Assembly (NCBI GenBank): GCA_023401595.1
Contig: JAEXDQ010000052.1
Coordinates: forward strand, 1-64,000
Length of the DNA: 64,000 bases
Source: Spirochaetota bacterium
GTDB lineage: Bacteria; Spirochaetota; Spirochaetia; Sphaerochaetales; Sphaerochaetaceae
Direction of reading: 5' to 3'
Shown: one piece after another, positions 16,957 to 26,615 of the stretch
Numbering within the stretch: the first letter of the stretch is position 1
How the letters are laid out: each line of letters begins with the position of its first letter
The notes under the pieces: model-generated
Told to the model about the DNA's origin: nothing
Database searches by the model: none
The model's input: only the letters and a program-made list of their open reading frames with translations
Made by a program: the position numbers and the translations under genes

Positions 16957-18662
16957 TACCTCGCACGCCCCTTGCTGTTACGGCTCTGAATCCGAGTCCG
17001 CTTCTCGGCCTTGCCTTTCGCCGCCTTGTTGCCCGGCTTAGTCGGCTTTGGAGCCGCCTTGGCCTTCCCCCCGGTCCTTTGAGTAGAACCACCGGACGGG
17101 CCGCTAGGTTTCACGGAATTTCTTCCAGTAGCCTTAGAAGCGGGTTTCAAACTGTTTTTTTGCGCTGAAGCCTTCTTCGGGGCATTTTTAACTGTAGAAG
17201 CCGCGGTTTTTCGAGGTTTCGGCCCTCCGCTTTTCCCTGACTCGGCTCCGGCTTCGACCTTGGCATCGTCAGCAAGGAATTCGGAACGGGAAACCGTATG
17301 GAGCGAAGGATTACGCCGCCGCTCCCTCAGATCGACTTCCAGAGGGACCATAGTGAACCCCAGATCGCGCCTGATGCAGTTCTTCAGATACTGGACATAC
17401 ACCGCGGGGAAGGCTTTGACATGGTTGACGAAGAACAGAAACCTGATCGGCGTAACGCTGACCTGAGTTCCATAATAGACCTTGAAATGGCCGCTGCTCC
17501 CACGGGGGGGCTGGTATGTCTCGGCCCAGGCCCGCAACGCATTGTTCAGCTGGGCGGTATCGGTACGCTTGTTCAACTGCCGCCATACCGCCCAGACGGT
17601 ATCAAGCAGCTTGCCGATATTCCGCCCCTTCAGAGCCGAGATATCCACCAATGGAGCGAAAGAAAGAATCGGGAACAGGAACCGTACACGGTCCTTGATA
17701 GCCTCGATTTCATTGCCGACCCCTTTGAGCAAGTCGATCTTGTTCAGAACAAGCACCACACCCTTGCCGCGGCGGACGATCAGGGAGGCAATCTTCTTGT
17801 CCTGTTCGGAAAGCCCCTCGACGGAATCGATCATCAGCAGGACGACATCGCATATGTCGATCGTCTTGATCGCACGGTTGACCGAATAGTATTCGACATC
17901 CTCGTCAACCTTGCTCTTACGACGGATGCCGGCGGTATCCAGTACAGTGAAATCACTCCCTTTGTATGAGAACCCACCTTGGACGACATCCCTGGTCGTC
18001 CCGGGGATATCACTGACGATGGAGATATCGGAACCGTTGAGATAATTGGTCAACGTACTCTTGCCGGTGTTCGGCTTACCCATGATGGCAAGTTTCACCC
18101 GGGGCTTCTCTTGCGGAGCCTCGTCCAGCTCCACAAGGTCGAGCATGCCAAGCAAGGTGTCCTCAAGCTCCTCGATACCCAGCCCATGAGCCGCGGAGAT
18201 ACCGACCACCCGCTGGAAGCCATAGGAGAAATAGTCCCAGACCAACGAATCGCGGGATATGTCGTCCACTTTGTTGACGACCAGCACCAGTTTGTCGCTA
18301 TAGGGGCGCAGACGTTCCGCCAGCATCAGATCCTCGGCGGTCACACCAGTGCATTCCATGAGGAAAACAATGGCGTCGGCCTTGTCCAGCAGGCTCAGGC
18401 TCTTTTCACTGACAAGGGAATCAAGCCCCTCCTGCTCCATCTTCACGCCGCCGCTGTCGATCAACGTGACCGGGTGGTTGCCGAGAAGCCACCTCTCGGG
18501 AATAGGATCACGGGTAACTCCCGGAGTAGGGTCCGTGATCGCCCTCCGCTTACCGACCAACCGGTTGAACAACGTGGATTTTCCCACGTTCGGACGTCCG
18601 ATGATCGCCACTACCGGAATAGTCCGGTCCTCAGACTGAGGTGAAATAATCGAATCGCTCAT
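16956..18662 (-). CDS. der: Ribosome-assembly GTPase Der (EngA)
   Basis: 568 aa. Two tandem GTPase domains carry P-loops GRPNVGKST (about residue 21) and GKPNTGKST (about 195), with NKVD and NKID specificity motifs. A KH-like domain ends near EVDLRERRRNPS. Der helps mature the 50S subunit. Unusual is a tail of about 110 residues rich in Lys, Ala, Pro, Ser and Arg, much longer than in most Der proteins; I infer RNA binding. The start overlaps the ptsI end by 32 nt and follows AAGGGA. Confidence 0.95.
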   Translation of the reverse strand: MSDSIISPQSEDRTIPVVAIIGRPNVGKSTLFNRLVGKRRAITDPTPGVTRDPIPERWLLGNHPVTLIDSGGVKMEQEGLDSLVSEKSLSLLDKADAIVFLMECTGVTAEDLMLAERLRPYSDKLVLVVNKVDDISRDSLVWDYFSYGFQRVVGISAAHGLGIEELEDTLLGMLDLVELDEAPQEKPRVKLAIMGKPNTGKSTLTNYLNGSDISIVSDIPGTTRDVVQGGFSYKGSDFTVLDTAGIRRKSKVDEDVEYYSVNRAIKTIDICDVVLLMIDSVEGLSEQDKKIASLIVRRGKGVVLVLNKIDLLKGVGNEIEAIKDRVRFLFPILSFAPLVDISALKGRNIGKLLDTVWAVWRQLNKRTDTAQLNNALRAWAETYQPPRGSSGHFKVYYGTQVSVTPIRFLFFVNHVKAFPAVYVQYLKNCIRRDLGFTMVPLEVDLRERRRNPSLHTVSRSEFLADDAKVEAGAESGKSGGPKPRKTAASTVKNAPKKASAQKNSLKPASKATGRNSVKPSGPSGGSTQRTGGKAKAAPKPTKPGNKAAKGKAEKRTRIQSRNSKGRAR

Positions 18663-20370
18663 GCATCCATTCCCTTATGTATGAATTTATCTTCAGGTAC
18701 GAATCCATCCGCATGACATGCTCGGCCAGCGCTCTGGCTTCCGGCAAGGATACGCCGCGTATGATCCGGCGCACCTCCAGAAGACTTTGCGGACTCATGC
18801 TGAACTCGTCCAAGCCCAACCCCGTAAGCAGTACGGCGCTCATCGCATCACCAGCCATCTCACCGCACATACCGACGGGAATACCCGCCTCATGGCCTTT
18901 TTTGATGATCATCTGGATGAACCTGAGAACGCCCGGGTGAAAGGGCTGATAGAGATATGCAATCTTTTCATTGCCGCGGTCAACGGCGATGGTATATTGA
19001 ATCAGGTCGTTCGTCCCGATGGAGAAGAAATCGACCCGTTTCGCCAGGATATCGGCGCACAAGGCGGCAGACGGAACTTCGATCATGGTGCCGACCTTGA
19101 CGTCTTCATCGAACGGGACGTGGGCCTTGCGGCATTCGTCCTTGACCTGATCGAGAATCAGCAGCACCCCTTCCAGCTCCTCGATACCGCTGATCATGGG
19201 GAACATGATCCGTAGCTCGCCATAGGCGGAGGCACGGAGCAGGGCGCGCAGCTGCACCCGGAAGATATCCTTGCGGGAGAGGCAGAAACGGACGGCGCGC
19301 CAGCCGAGGATCGGGTTTTCCTCATCGATACCGATGCCGGGAATCACCTTGTCGCCGCCTACATCGATGGTCCTGATGGTCACAGGGCCTTTCCCCTGCA
19401 TGCCCTCGACGACCTTCCTGTAGACGCAGAACTGTTCCTCTTCCGACGCGAGCCCCCCCGGACGCATGAAGAGGAATTCGGAACGATACAGGCCGATCCC
19501 CTCCCCGCCGTTGCGCAGGACGGAGTCAAGCTCCTCCATCATCTCCACGTTCGCCTTGAGGATGACGCTGTGCCCGTCGGTGGTTTCGGAGGGCAACGCA
19601 GCCACCTCCCGCAGCTCATCTTCATGGGCGATCCATTTGTCGTATCGGTCCCGCAGACTTTTGGCGGTACTCCATTCAGGACGGACGACGACCTCCCCAT
19701 GGTTGCCGTCGACAATGATTTCATCTCCGGCGCGAACCTTCTTGGTCACCGCCCCAAGACCGACTACGGTAGGGATATCGAACGACCTCGCCAAAATCGC
19801 CACATGGCTGGTACGGCCTCCGCCGTTCAACGCGATACCGAGGATATGGCCCCGGTCCATGGACAGCACTTCGGTCGGCAACAGGCCATCCGACACAAGC
19901 ACGACATCCTCCGACAGCGTCGCAAGCGATACGCGCTTGATCCCCATCAGCATCGACATGATGCGCAGGCACACGTCCTTCAAATCCACGCTCCGCTCCC
20001 GAAGAGCCGGGTCGGAGGTGGACTCCAACGTCTTGACGAACTGTCCCGAAACAACTTCCACAGCCCATTCGGCGTTCACTTTGTTCAAAGCGATATACGA
20101 ACGGACCCCGGAATCAAATTCAGGGTCTTCAAGCATCATCAGATGCGTCTGGAGAATATCCTTCTGTTCACCACCCAAGGAAGCCTGATCGAGCCGCCTC
20201 AGCTCCTCCCTGACCATCGTCATGGCGTTGCTGAACCGCTCGACCTCCTTGGAGGCGCGATCGTCGTCGGCGTACTGCTCATGGGGAACTTCCAAAGTCT
20301 CATGTTCGTACAAGAACACCTTCCCCGCGGCAATACCCGAAGACGCTGGGATTCCTTTGAGTATCCTCAT
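18631..20370 (-). CDS. ptsI: PTS enzyme I (phosphoenolpyruvate-protein phosphotransferase)
   Basis: 579 aa cytoplasmic enzyme that takes phosphate from PEP and passes it to HPr. The phospho-histidine lies in GGGRTSHVAIL (His189). The PEP-binding barrel has GIGLYRSEFLFM, MIEVPSAALCADILA, FFSIGTNDLIQYT and the Cys motif VGMCGEMAGD. Length is typical. No ptsH or EIIA gene is adjacent, so partners lie elsewhere. First gene of a four-gene operon ending with the coiled-coil protein. Confidence 0.96.
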   Translation of the reverse strand: MRILKGIPASSGIAAGKVFLYEHETLEVPHEQYADDDRASKEVERFSNAMTMVREELRRLDQASLGGEQKDILQTHLMMLEDPEFDSGVRSYIALNKVNAEWAVEVVSGQFVKTLESTSDPALRERSVDLKDVCLRIMSMLMGIKRVSLATLSEDVVLVSDGLLPTEVLSMDRGHILGIALNGGGRTSHVAILARSFDIPTVVGLGAVTKKVRAGDEIIVDGNHGEVVVRPEWSTAKSLRDRYDKWIAHEDELREVAALPSETTDGHSVILKANVEMMEELDSVLRNGGEGIGLYRSEFLFMRPGGLASEEEQFCVYRKVVEGMQGKGPVTIRTIDVGGDKVIPGIGIDEENPILGWRAVRFCLSRKDIFRVQLRALLRASAYGELRIMFPMISGIEELEGVLLILDQVKDECRKAHVPFDEDVKVGTMIEVPSAALCADILAKRVDFFSIGTNDLIQYTIAVDRGNEKIAYLYQPFHPGVLRFIQMIIKKGHEAGIPVGMCGEMAGDAMSAVLLTGLGLDEFSMSPQSLLEVRRIIRGVSLPEARALAEHVMRMDSYLKINSYIREWMHERFDYFTSV

Positions 20371-20382
20371 ATCTTCTTCTTT

Positions 20383-20411
20383 ACTATACGGAGTTTATCT
20401 ACCCATGTAAA
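20383..20411 (-). promoter_or_regulatory. ptsI promoter
   Basis: On the minus strand TTTACA, 17 nt, TATAGT. Only 12 nt separate the -10 box from the ptsI ATG, so the leader would be about five nt. Confidence 0.7.
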
Positions 20412-20523
20412 GCTAGCTCTCATTCAGAAAACGAAAAAGCGACGGCGGCGCGCACTGTCCGGCGTCCGGCAGAAAACGGGCTGCTCCCGGCATTCGGTCC
20501 ATCCGGTGCCATACGGACAAGCT

Positions 20524-20552
20524 TTACCAGCGGGCTTCTTGTAGAGTATGCT
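20524..20552 (+). promoter_or_regulatory. Promoter of the GerMN gene; predicted leaderless mRNA
   Basis: TTACCA, 17 nt, TATGCT, then six bases and the ATG. The expected transcription start coincides with the start codon, and no Shine-Dalgarno is present. Confidence 0.5.
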
Positions 20553-20558
20553 TGTTCC

Positions 20559-21191
20559 ATGGCAGACGACCATCGTCCGATCGACGAAGATTACATACCC
20601 ATTCCCGACGATGAGGAAGAGGAAGGGCGGCCGCAGCAGGGAAAGTCCCGACGCATGCTCCTATGCGGCTGGCTGCTCTGGCTCGTCTTCACCATCGTCC
20701 TGAGCGCGTTGCTGTTTCCCAAAGTACTCTCCTCAATACGGCAGAGCGGCGTACTTGAACTCATTGAAGAGCATAAGCTCAAGTCCCCGACCACGATATC
20801 GGGGACGGAGCTTCGGACTGTCTACCCTTATTTCATTATCCCGGGAAGGAATGAAGCGGCGATGGCATATAAGGAATATCCGGTGAAGCAACGAAAGACG
20901 GGACAGGGGCTCTATCATGATACCATGGAGGCGCTGCTGGCGGGGCCTTCCCAGGAGGCGCTGTCGCAGGGCGCGGTGACCTATATCGCCCCGGAAACCA
21001 GCCTCAGAGGACTGTCGGAATCGAACGGAATCATCTACGTGGATTTCAGCGGAGCCTTCGTAGACAGCGCGGACAGCTGGCCGAAAGCGGGACTGGAACC
21101 GGCGGTACAGCAGATACGGAGGTCGCTTCTGGCGTTGGACGGCATCAGGGATATCATCATCATGCTGGACGGGGAAGTCACGAAACTATAG
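20559..21191 (+). CDS. Membrane-anchored GerMN-domain protein
   Basis: 210 aa. A cytoplasmic acidic N-terminus (DDEEEEG) is followed by one transmembrane helix at about 34-56. A C-terminal GerMN domain (about 90-208) contains TMEALLAGPSQEAL and a segment rich in Leu, Asp and Gly near GIIYVDFSGAF. GerMN domains occur in cell-envelope and spore germination proteins, and in non-sporing bacteria their role is unclear. The gene points away from ptsI and converges on tlyA, with 6 nt between the two stops. No Shine-Dalgarno; see the promoter entry. Confidence 0.85.
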   Translation: MADDHRPIDEDYIPIPDDEEEEGRPQQGKSRRMLLCGWLLWLVFTIVLSALLFPKVLSSIRQSGVLELIEEHKLKSPTTISGTELRTVYPYFIIPGRNEAAMAYKEYPVKQRKTGQGLYHDTMEALLAGPSQEALSQGAVTYIAPETSLRGLSESNGIIYVDFSGAFVDSADSWPKAGLEPAVQQIRRSLLALDGIRDIIIMLDGEVTKL

Positions 21192-21197
21192 GAACGC

Positions 21198-21995
21198 TCA
21201 TGGGCGGCATTCGTCCCGGAACGCATGGAGATACGCGTCCTCGTCCATGCCCGGTCTGAGGGTGAGCAACGCGAGGAATTCAGTATTGCCCTTCCGTCCG
21301 GTGATCGGAGAACGCGACAAGCCGTGTATACCGACCCCGTCAGCCCGCAACGCACGGTAGACGTCCACCATGACCTGTTCAAGCAAGCCATGGTCCTCCA
21401 CCACCCCGGAGAACCCCTCCTGCCACCGGGGAACCTCAAACTGCGGCTTGATCAGCGAGACAAGCCAGGAGCCCCCGCACAGGGACAGGATATGGCTTGC
21501 CGCGCCTTTGATGGAACGGAAAGACAGATCGCAGACGGCGGCCTGCGGCGGAGGCTCCAGCCGTTCCAACGTCATGATGTTCTGTTTCTCATGGACCCGG
21601 ACCCGGCGGTCGGTACGCAGCTTCCAGTCGAGTTGATTGAAGCCGACATCGACGCTATGGACCAACCTCGCCCCGTGCTGCAACAGACAATCGGTGAAGC
21701 CTCCGGTGGAAGAACCTGCGTCGAGCATCACCAAGTCGGTGACATCGAGCTTCCAGCCCTCCAGCGCATGCTCAAGCTTCAGCCCGCCGCGGGAGACATA
21801 CCGGTCGAAAGTGAAACGGACCGCGCCGTCCTCAGGGACCTTCGCCCGAGGATCGGTACAAAGCTCCCCGTTGACGAGAACATTGCGACAGACGACGAAC
21901 GCCGTCAGCCGATCCTTGTCATATTCGGGATACCGATCCGCCAGAACCTTGAGGACCGGCAACGACCTTTGGCGAGACAAACGGGCGGACGACAC
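21198..21995 (-). CDS. tlyA: TlyA-family rRNA 2'-O-methyltransferase / S4-domain protein
   Basis: 265 aa. An N-terminal S4 RNA-binding domain (about 1-65) precedes a FtsJ-like methyltransferase with SAM motif MLDAGSSTGGFTDCLLQHGA and AAVCDLSFRSI. TlyA proteins methylate 16S and/or 23S rRNA cytidines; some are described as haemolysins, an older label. The start is GTG 21995, with CGGAGT upstream, 3 nt after the ymdB stop. Last gene of rny-ymdB-tlyA. Confidence 0.88.
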   Translation of the reverse strand: MSSARLSRQRSLPVLKVLADRYPEYDKDRLTAFVVCRNVLVNGELCTDPRAKVPEDGAVRFTFDRYVSRGGLKLEHALEGWKLDVTDLVMLDAGSSTGGFTDCLLQHGARLVHSVDVGFNQLDWKLRTDRRVRVHEKQNIMTLERLEPPPQAAVCDLSFRSIKGAASHILSLCGGSWLVSLIKPQFEVPRWQEGFSGVVEDHGLLEQVMVDVYRALRADGVGIHGLSRSPITGRKGNTEFLALLTLRPGMDEDAYLHAFRDECRP

Positions 21996-21998
21996 GGA

Positions 21999-22799
21999 TC
22001 AGACTCCGAACTGGCGTGAAAAACGGGCTATGGAACGGGTACGGCCCGTAGCGACGTCAATCGTACAGCACACGCCTTGCAACCACCCCGGAGCTTCCAG
22101 GATCTCGTTGCGCAACGGCATCTGGGACTGCTGCTTCTGGATCGATATGGCGGGATTGGATCCTATGACGCTATCCCGCGGACCGCTCATGCCGAGATCG
22201 GTGATATACCCGGTCCCGTTCGGAAGTATTTTCTCATCCGCGGTCTGCACATGGGTGTGCGTACCGACCAGGACGCTCGCCTTGCCGTCGAAATGAAACG
22301 CCAGGGCTTCCTTTTCTTCGGTCGACTCCGCATGGAAATCGACCAGTATGACCGAAGTCTGCCTTCTGAGCTTCTCCACCTGCTCCAGCCCAACGCGGAA
22401 CGGACAGTCGATCGAAGGAAGCATCGCACGCCCTTGCAGGTTCAGCACAGCGACCTTGCGACCGCCTGCATCGACGACCACGGAACCATGTCCCGGAGCC
22501 TGGGGAGGATAGTTCGCGGGACGAAGCAGTCTGGGTTCGGAATCAAGATACGGCAGAAGATCTTCCTGCTGCCATATATGATTGCCGCTGGTTATCACGT
22601 CTGCCCCGCGCTCAAAAAACTGCCGCATGATTTCAGCGCTCAGGCCGAACCCGTTGGCGGCGTTTTCACCGTTGACCACGACGAAATCGGCGTGGTACTC
22701 CTTCTTCAGCTGGGGCAACCCCATAAAAAGAGCCCTGCAGCCGGGTTTGCCACAGACATCCCCGAGCAACAGAGCTACCAAAGTTTTCGAATCAGACAC
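21999..22799 (-). CDS. ymdB: YmdB-family metallophosphoesterase
   Basis: 266 aa. Metal-binding motifs of the TIGR00282 family are visible: LLGDVCG, VNGENAANGFG, TSGNHIW, DFHAE and GTHTHVQTADE. Bacillus YmdB hydrolyses 2',3'-cAMP in vitro and affects biofilm and motility decisions. Here it directly follows rny, as in Bacillus, so shared regulation of RNA turnover is likely. The start is GTG 22799, 13 nt after the rny stop. Confidence 0.92.
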   Translation of the reverse strand: MSDSKTLVALLLGDVCGKPGCRALFMGLPQLKKEYHADFVVVNGENAANGFGLSAEIMRQFFERGADVITSGNHIWQQEDLLPYLDSEPRLLRPANYPPQAPGHGSVVVDAGGRKVAVLNLQGRAMLPSIDCPFRVGLEQVEKLRRQTSVILVDFHAESTEEKEALAFHFDGKASVLVGTHTHVQTADEKILPNGTGYITDLGMSGPRDSVIGSNPAISIQKQQSQMPLRNEILEAPGWLQGVCCTIDVATGRTRSIARFSRQFGV

Positions 22800-22812
22800 T
22801 ATTCAATTCCTA

Positions 22813-24345
22813 TTAGCGAGCATATTCCACTACACGCATCTCACGGATGATGGTGACCTTGATACGTCCGGGATACCGTAGCTCAGCCTCGATCCGGCTG
22901 GCGATACCCTTGGCGATCTCCTTCGCTCCATCGTCGGAAACGGTGTCGTTGTTGACCAGAATCCGCAGTTCTCGACCGGCCTGAATCGCATACGCCTTGT
23001 CGACCCCCTCGAAGCTTTCGGCGATCTGCTCGAGACTTTCAAGACGCTTGATATAGTTGTCCAAAGTCTCGCGTCTCGCACCCGGTCTCGCGGCGCTGAT
23101 CGCGTCGGCGATCTGAACGATCACGCTTTCGATACAAATCGGCTCGACATCGTTATGGTGCGCCAGAATCGCATTGACAACCTTCGGATCCTCGCCAAGA
23201 CGCTTCGCCAGGTCCGCGCCGATCTCCGCATGGTTCGCATCGCTTTCCGTCTCGGCGCCCTTGCCGATATCATGCAACAGACCGCCCCGTTTGGCGATTT
23301 CGCTATCCGCGCCGACTTCGCTGGCGATCATGCCGGCGAGAATCGCCACTTCCTTCGAATGGTTCAACACGTTCTGGCCATAGCTCGTACGGAAATACAA
23401 CCTGCCCAGAGCCCGGATCGTCTCCTGACTCACGTTGTGGATACCAAGGTCGAACACCACCTTCTCGCCCTCTTCGGCGATTACGCGGCTGATCTCCTTG
23501 GTGACCTTCGTGACGACCTCTTCGATCCTCGCCGGATGAATCCGTCCGTCCTGGACCAAGCGCTCCAAGGCGACTCTGGCGATTTCCTTCCGCACAGGGT
23601 CAAAGCAGGAGATAACAACGGCCTCCGGCGTGTCATCGATAATGATATCGACGCCGGTAAGCGTTTCCAAGGTACGGATGTTACGACCTTCGCGGCCAAT
23701 GATCCTTCCCTTCATCTCGTCGCTCGGCAGACTGACCGAACTGACCGTCACTTCGCTGCTCACTTCCGTAGCGAGCCGCTGGATCGAGGTCACGACGATA
23801 TCGCGGGCAACCTTGTCGGCCTTCATCTGGGCGTCCTGCTCGATCTTGTTGATGATCAGCTGGGCGTCCCTCTTGGCCTCGTTCTGCATCGAGTCGATGA
23901 TGGCCTGCTTGGCCTCCTCAGTCGACATACCTGCGATTTTTTCCAGTTCAGAGAGAAGGCTCGCCTCGAGTTCGGAGATCTTCTTCTCTTCCTGGGAGAG
24001 CTTCGCATCGCGTTCTCCCAGTTGCCGTTTGTTGGCATCCAATTCAGCCTGTTTCCGTTCCAGATTCTCTTCTTTCTGTAGAAGACGTCTCTCGGAACGC
24101 TGCAACTCACTTCTTCTTTCTCTTGCCTCTCGCTCCTGCTGCTGTTGTTCTTTCAGCAACTGATCTCGAGTTTCAAGCAAAAGCTCCTTGCTTTTCGCTT
24201 CCGCTTCCTTTATCGCTTCCTGATTCAACCGAACAGCCTTCTGTTCGATAGAGGTGAGCTTGAACTTGGCATACAGCCAACGAACGAACCACCCCAGGAC
24301 GATACCAACAAAGCCAACCAGGAGGATAACCAGTACACTGTTCAT
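22813..24345 (-). CDS. rny: Ribonuclease Y
   Basis: 510 aa membrane-tethered endoribonuclease that starts mRNA decay. An N-terminal transmembrane helix (about 4-24) and a charged coiled coil (about 30-190) precede the KH domain (GRIIGREGRNIRTLE) and the HD domain (GGLLHDIGKG). It ends EMRVVEYAR, typical of the family. First gene of its operon, with a strong promoter about 30 nt upstream and GGGGG as Shine-Dalgarno. Confidence 0.97.
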   Translation of the reverse strand: MNSVLVILLVGFVGIVLGWFVRWLYAKFKLTSIEQKAVRLNQEAIKEAEAKSKELLLETRDQLLKEQQQQEREARERRSELQRSERRLLQKEENLERKQAELDANKRQLGERDAKLSQEEKKISELEASLLSELEKIAGMSTEEAKQAIIDSMQNEAKRDAQLIINKIEQDAQMKADKVARDIVVTSIQRLATEVSSEVTVSSVSLPSDEMKGRIIGREGRNIRTLETLTGVDIIIDDTPEAVVISCFDPVRKEIARVALERLVQDGRIHPARIEEVVTKVTKEISRVIAEEGEKVVFDLGIHNVSQETIRALGRLYFRTSYGQNVLNHSKEVAILAGMIASEVGADSEIAKRGGLLHDIGKGAETESDANHAEIGADLAKRLGEDPKVVNAILAHHNDVEPICIESVIVQIADAISAARPGARRETLDNYIKRLESLEQIAESFEGVDKAYAIQAGRELRILVNNDTVSDDGAKEIAKGIASRIEAELRYPGRIKVTIIREMRVVEYAR

Positions 24346-24373
24346 ATACAGTACCCCCTATTGTAATGGCCTA

Positions 24374-24402
24374 ATAATAAAAGAGCCATGCCCACTTGTC
24401 AA
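24374..24402 (-). promoter_or_regulatory. rny promoter
   Basis: On the minus strand TTGACA, 17 nt, TATTAT: five of six -10 matches and a perfect -35. The leader would be about 21 nt. Confidence 0.8.
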
Positions 24403-24593
24403 GGAGCGTCTGGAACGGTATTCGTCATTCTTTCCGGCCCAGGACGGACCTTCGCTTGGAAATGGGCCATGATATGGGCAGGAAAACAAGACTCCAATCC
24501 ATGAACGGATGGATACGAACCGTAGAAACCGGGGTATACTTGGAATACAGACAATACAAATGGCGATAAGGAAAGCCTCAGGAGGGAAAGAAC

Positions 24594-26615
24594 ATGGCGA
24601 ATATCAGGACAGGATGTTTCGAGGCCATGGCGGCCTTGCCGAAGCGCGGGACGCCGCTTCCGAGATTCAGAGATCCCGAGCATGACCTGCAAGTCGAAGC
24701 AGACGCGGACGTTCCTGAACGGTACACGCGACTCATGGGCATGGATTGCGGAAGCAGGGTCCTTCCCTACACCATGCTTGACCGTTACGACAGGAACCGC
24801 AGGCCGACGAAGCTGCCCACCATCATCATGGAAAACGACAAGCTCAGGGCGACGTTCCTTCCCTCGCTGGGGGGACGACTGATTTCACTCGTGGATCTTT
24901 CAGACGGCCGGGAAACGCTGTTTCGCAATACCAGCATACAAGCAGCGAACCTCGCCAACCGCAACGCATGGTTCGCGGGGGGAATAGAATGGAACCTCGG
25001 GCAGTATGGGCACGCATTCTCCACCTGCAGCGATATTTTCGCCTCGGTCCAACGGGATGCCGACGGCGGGGACTTCCTCAGGCTATACGACTATGAACGA
25101 TGCAAAGGGCTATGGTGGCATATCGATTTTCATCTTCCGGAGGGCTCCCGGCTCCTCTATGCCCATACGACCGTCCATAATCTGTACGATGCTCGTACCA
25201 GCATGTATTACTGGACGAACATAGCCGTAGAAATGACCGCCGGCACCCGGGTATTCGCCAGCAGCGACGACGCGCTCTACCTTGACCCATACGCCGCACC
25301 GCCAGTCAGGCGATATGGCTACATGAGAATGCCGGACATAGGTCTCTATCCCGGTATCGACGCATCCTACCCGGCGAACTTCCCGTACTCACAGGAATAT
25401 TTTCTCACCTGCGACAAGGATGACCTGCCTTGGGAAGCCGCGGTGGAAAAGAATGGAAAGGGGTTCTTCGAAGCATCGACGCATCCATTGTCCTATCGGA
25501 AGATGTTCTGTTGGGGAACGAACGCAGGCGGGCGGCATTGGCAGAAATTTCTTGCGCCGGAGATGAACAAGGAGTATGTGGAAATCCAAGGAGGACTTGC
25601 GCCGACCCAATTGCACGGCATGTATCTCGACGGCAAGGCGACCCTCCGCTGGACTCAGGCATTCGGCCCTGTAGCGGGAGTACCGGCGGAAGCGTTGGAC
25701 GCGGACTATGCCACGGCGAAGGCCGCGGTTGCGGAACAGGTAGGCTCAGTCATCACGAAGGAGCGGCTTCTCCCGTTGCACCGAAGATTCATGGCGGCTG
25801 CGAAGATCCCGCCGAAGGACATCCTTCATATGGGGAGTGGATGGGGGTTCCTTGAAGCAAGGCTGAGGGGAACCGAATTGCCGCCGGCCCTGCTGTTCCC
25901 GGAAAAATCCATTTCCGAAGACGAGCTGCCATGGAGACGATTCCTCGACACGGGGACACTCCCTTACGCAGGGGAAGCTACATTCACCTATCCACCGGTC
26001 GGAAACGAGATCTGGAGGGAGGCCCTGCGGCGAGCCGTCGGAACATCGGCGAACCCGAGAGACGCCGCGGTCTTGAAACATTATCTCGGCATCATACTCC
26101 TAGAGGAAGGAAAAACGGAAGAGGCATGGACCTGCTGGCAGGAAGCATACGCTTGCCTCCCCAATGTTCGGACGGCGAGAAACCTGGCGGTCCTTGAGCT
26201 GAGGAGGGCCGAGACGGACCGCGCGTTGAGCTGGTACCGGAAAGCCTTGGAGCCCTCTTCCACCACGGACCTGCCGGTAGCGGAAGAATTCTTCAAAACG
26301 CTGATTGGCCATGGGAACTACGCCCAAGCGTTGGAATTCTTCCAGACCTTGCCGCGGAATCTTGTGGACTCAAGCGACTACCTGGCGTTGGACAGAGCCC
26401 GGCTCGCGGCGGAACTAGGAGATCCCGATACCATCGAGGAGATGATCATCGACAGGGAGCTGGGAAATATTCGTGAGGGGGATATTCAGCTCAATCCGCT
26501 ATGGGACCGGTATTGCCTGCTCAGATACGGGAAGAAGCTTCCGCTGATAGAACGGCTCGACTTCAACCAATTCGACCGAAAGGCCATGGACAAGCGCTTC
26601 GCAGACCAAGGATGA
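24594..26615 (+). CDS. DUF5107 domain protein with TPR-like C-terminus
   Basis: 673 aa, no signal peptide seen. The N-terminal two thirds (about 30-380) look like the beta-rich DUF5107 domain: ATFLPSLGGRLISL, GGIEWNLGQYGH, MFCWGTNAGGRHWQKFLAP. Such folds are related to carbohydrate mutarotase-like sandwiches. The rest has helical TPR-like repeats (LGIILLEEGKTEEAWTCWQEA and following). DUF5107 proteins are often next to sugar ABC transporters, as here. AGGAGGG precedes the ATG. Enzymatic role unknown; sugar binding or processing is my inference. Confidence 0.82.
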   Translation: MANIRTGCFEAMAALPKRGTPLPRFRDPEHDLQVEADADVPERYTRLMGMDCGSRVLPYTMLDRYDRNRRPTKLPTIIMENDKLRATFLPSLGGRLISLVDLSDGRETLFRNTSIQAANLANRNAWFAGGIEWNLGQYGHAFSTCSDIFASVQRDADGGDFLRLYDYERCKGLWWHIDFHLPEGSRLLYAHTTVHNLYDARTSMYYWTNIAVEMTAGTRVFASSDDALYLDPYAAPPVRRYGYMRMPDIGLYPGIDASYPANFPYSQEYFLTCDKDDLPWEAAVEKNGKGFFEASTHPLSYRKMFCWGTNAGGRHWQKFLAPEMNKEYVEIQGGLAPTQLHGMYLDGKATLRWTQAFGPVAGVPAEALDADYATAKAAVAEQVGSVITKERLLPLHRRFMAAAKIPPKDILHMGSGWGFLEARLRGTELPPALLFPEKSISEDELPWRRFLDTGTLPYAGEATFTYPPVGNEIWREALRRAVGTSANPRDAAVLKHYLGIILLEEGKTEEAWTCWQEAYACLPNVRTARNLAVLELRRAETDRALSWYRKALEPSSTTDLPVAEEFFKTLIGHGNYAQALEFFQTLPRNLVDSSDYLALDRARLAAELGDPDTIEEMIIDRELGNIREGDIQLNPLWDRYCLLRYGKKLPLIERLDFNQFDRKAMDKRFADQG

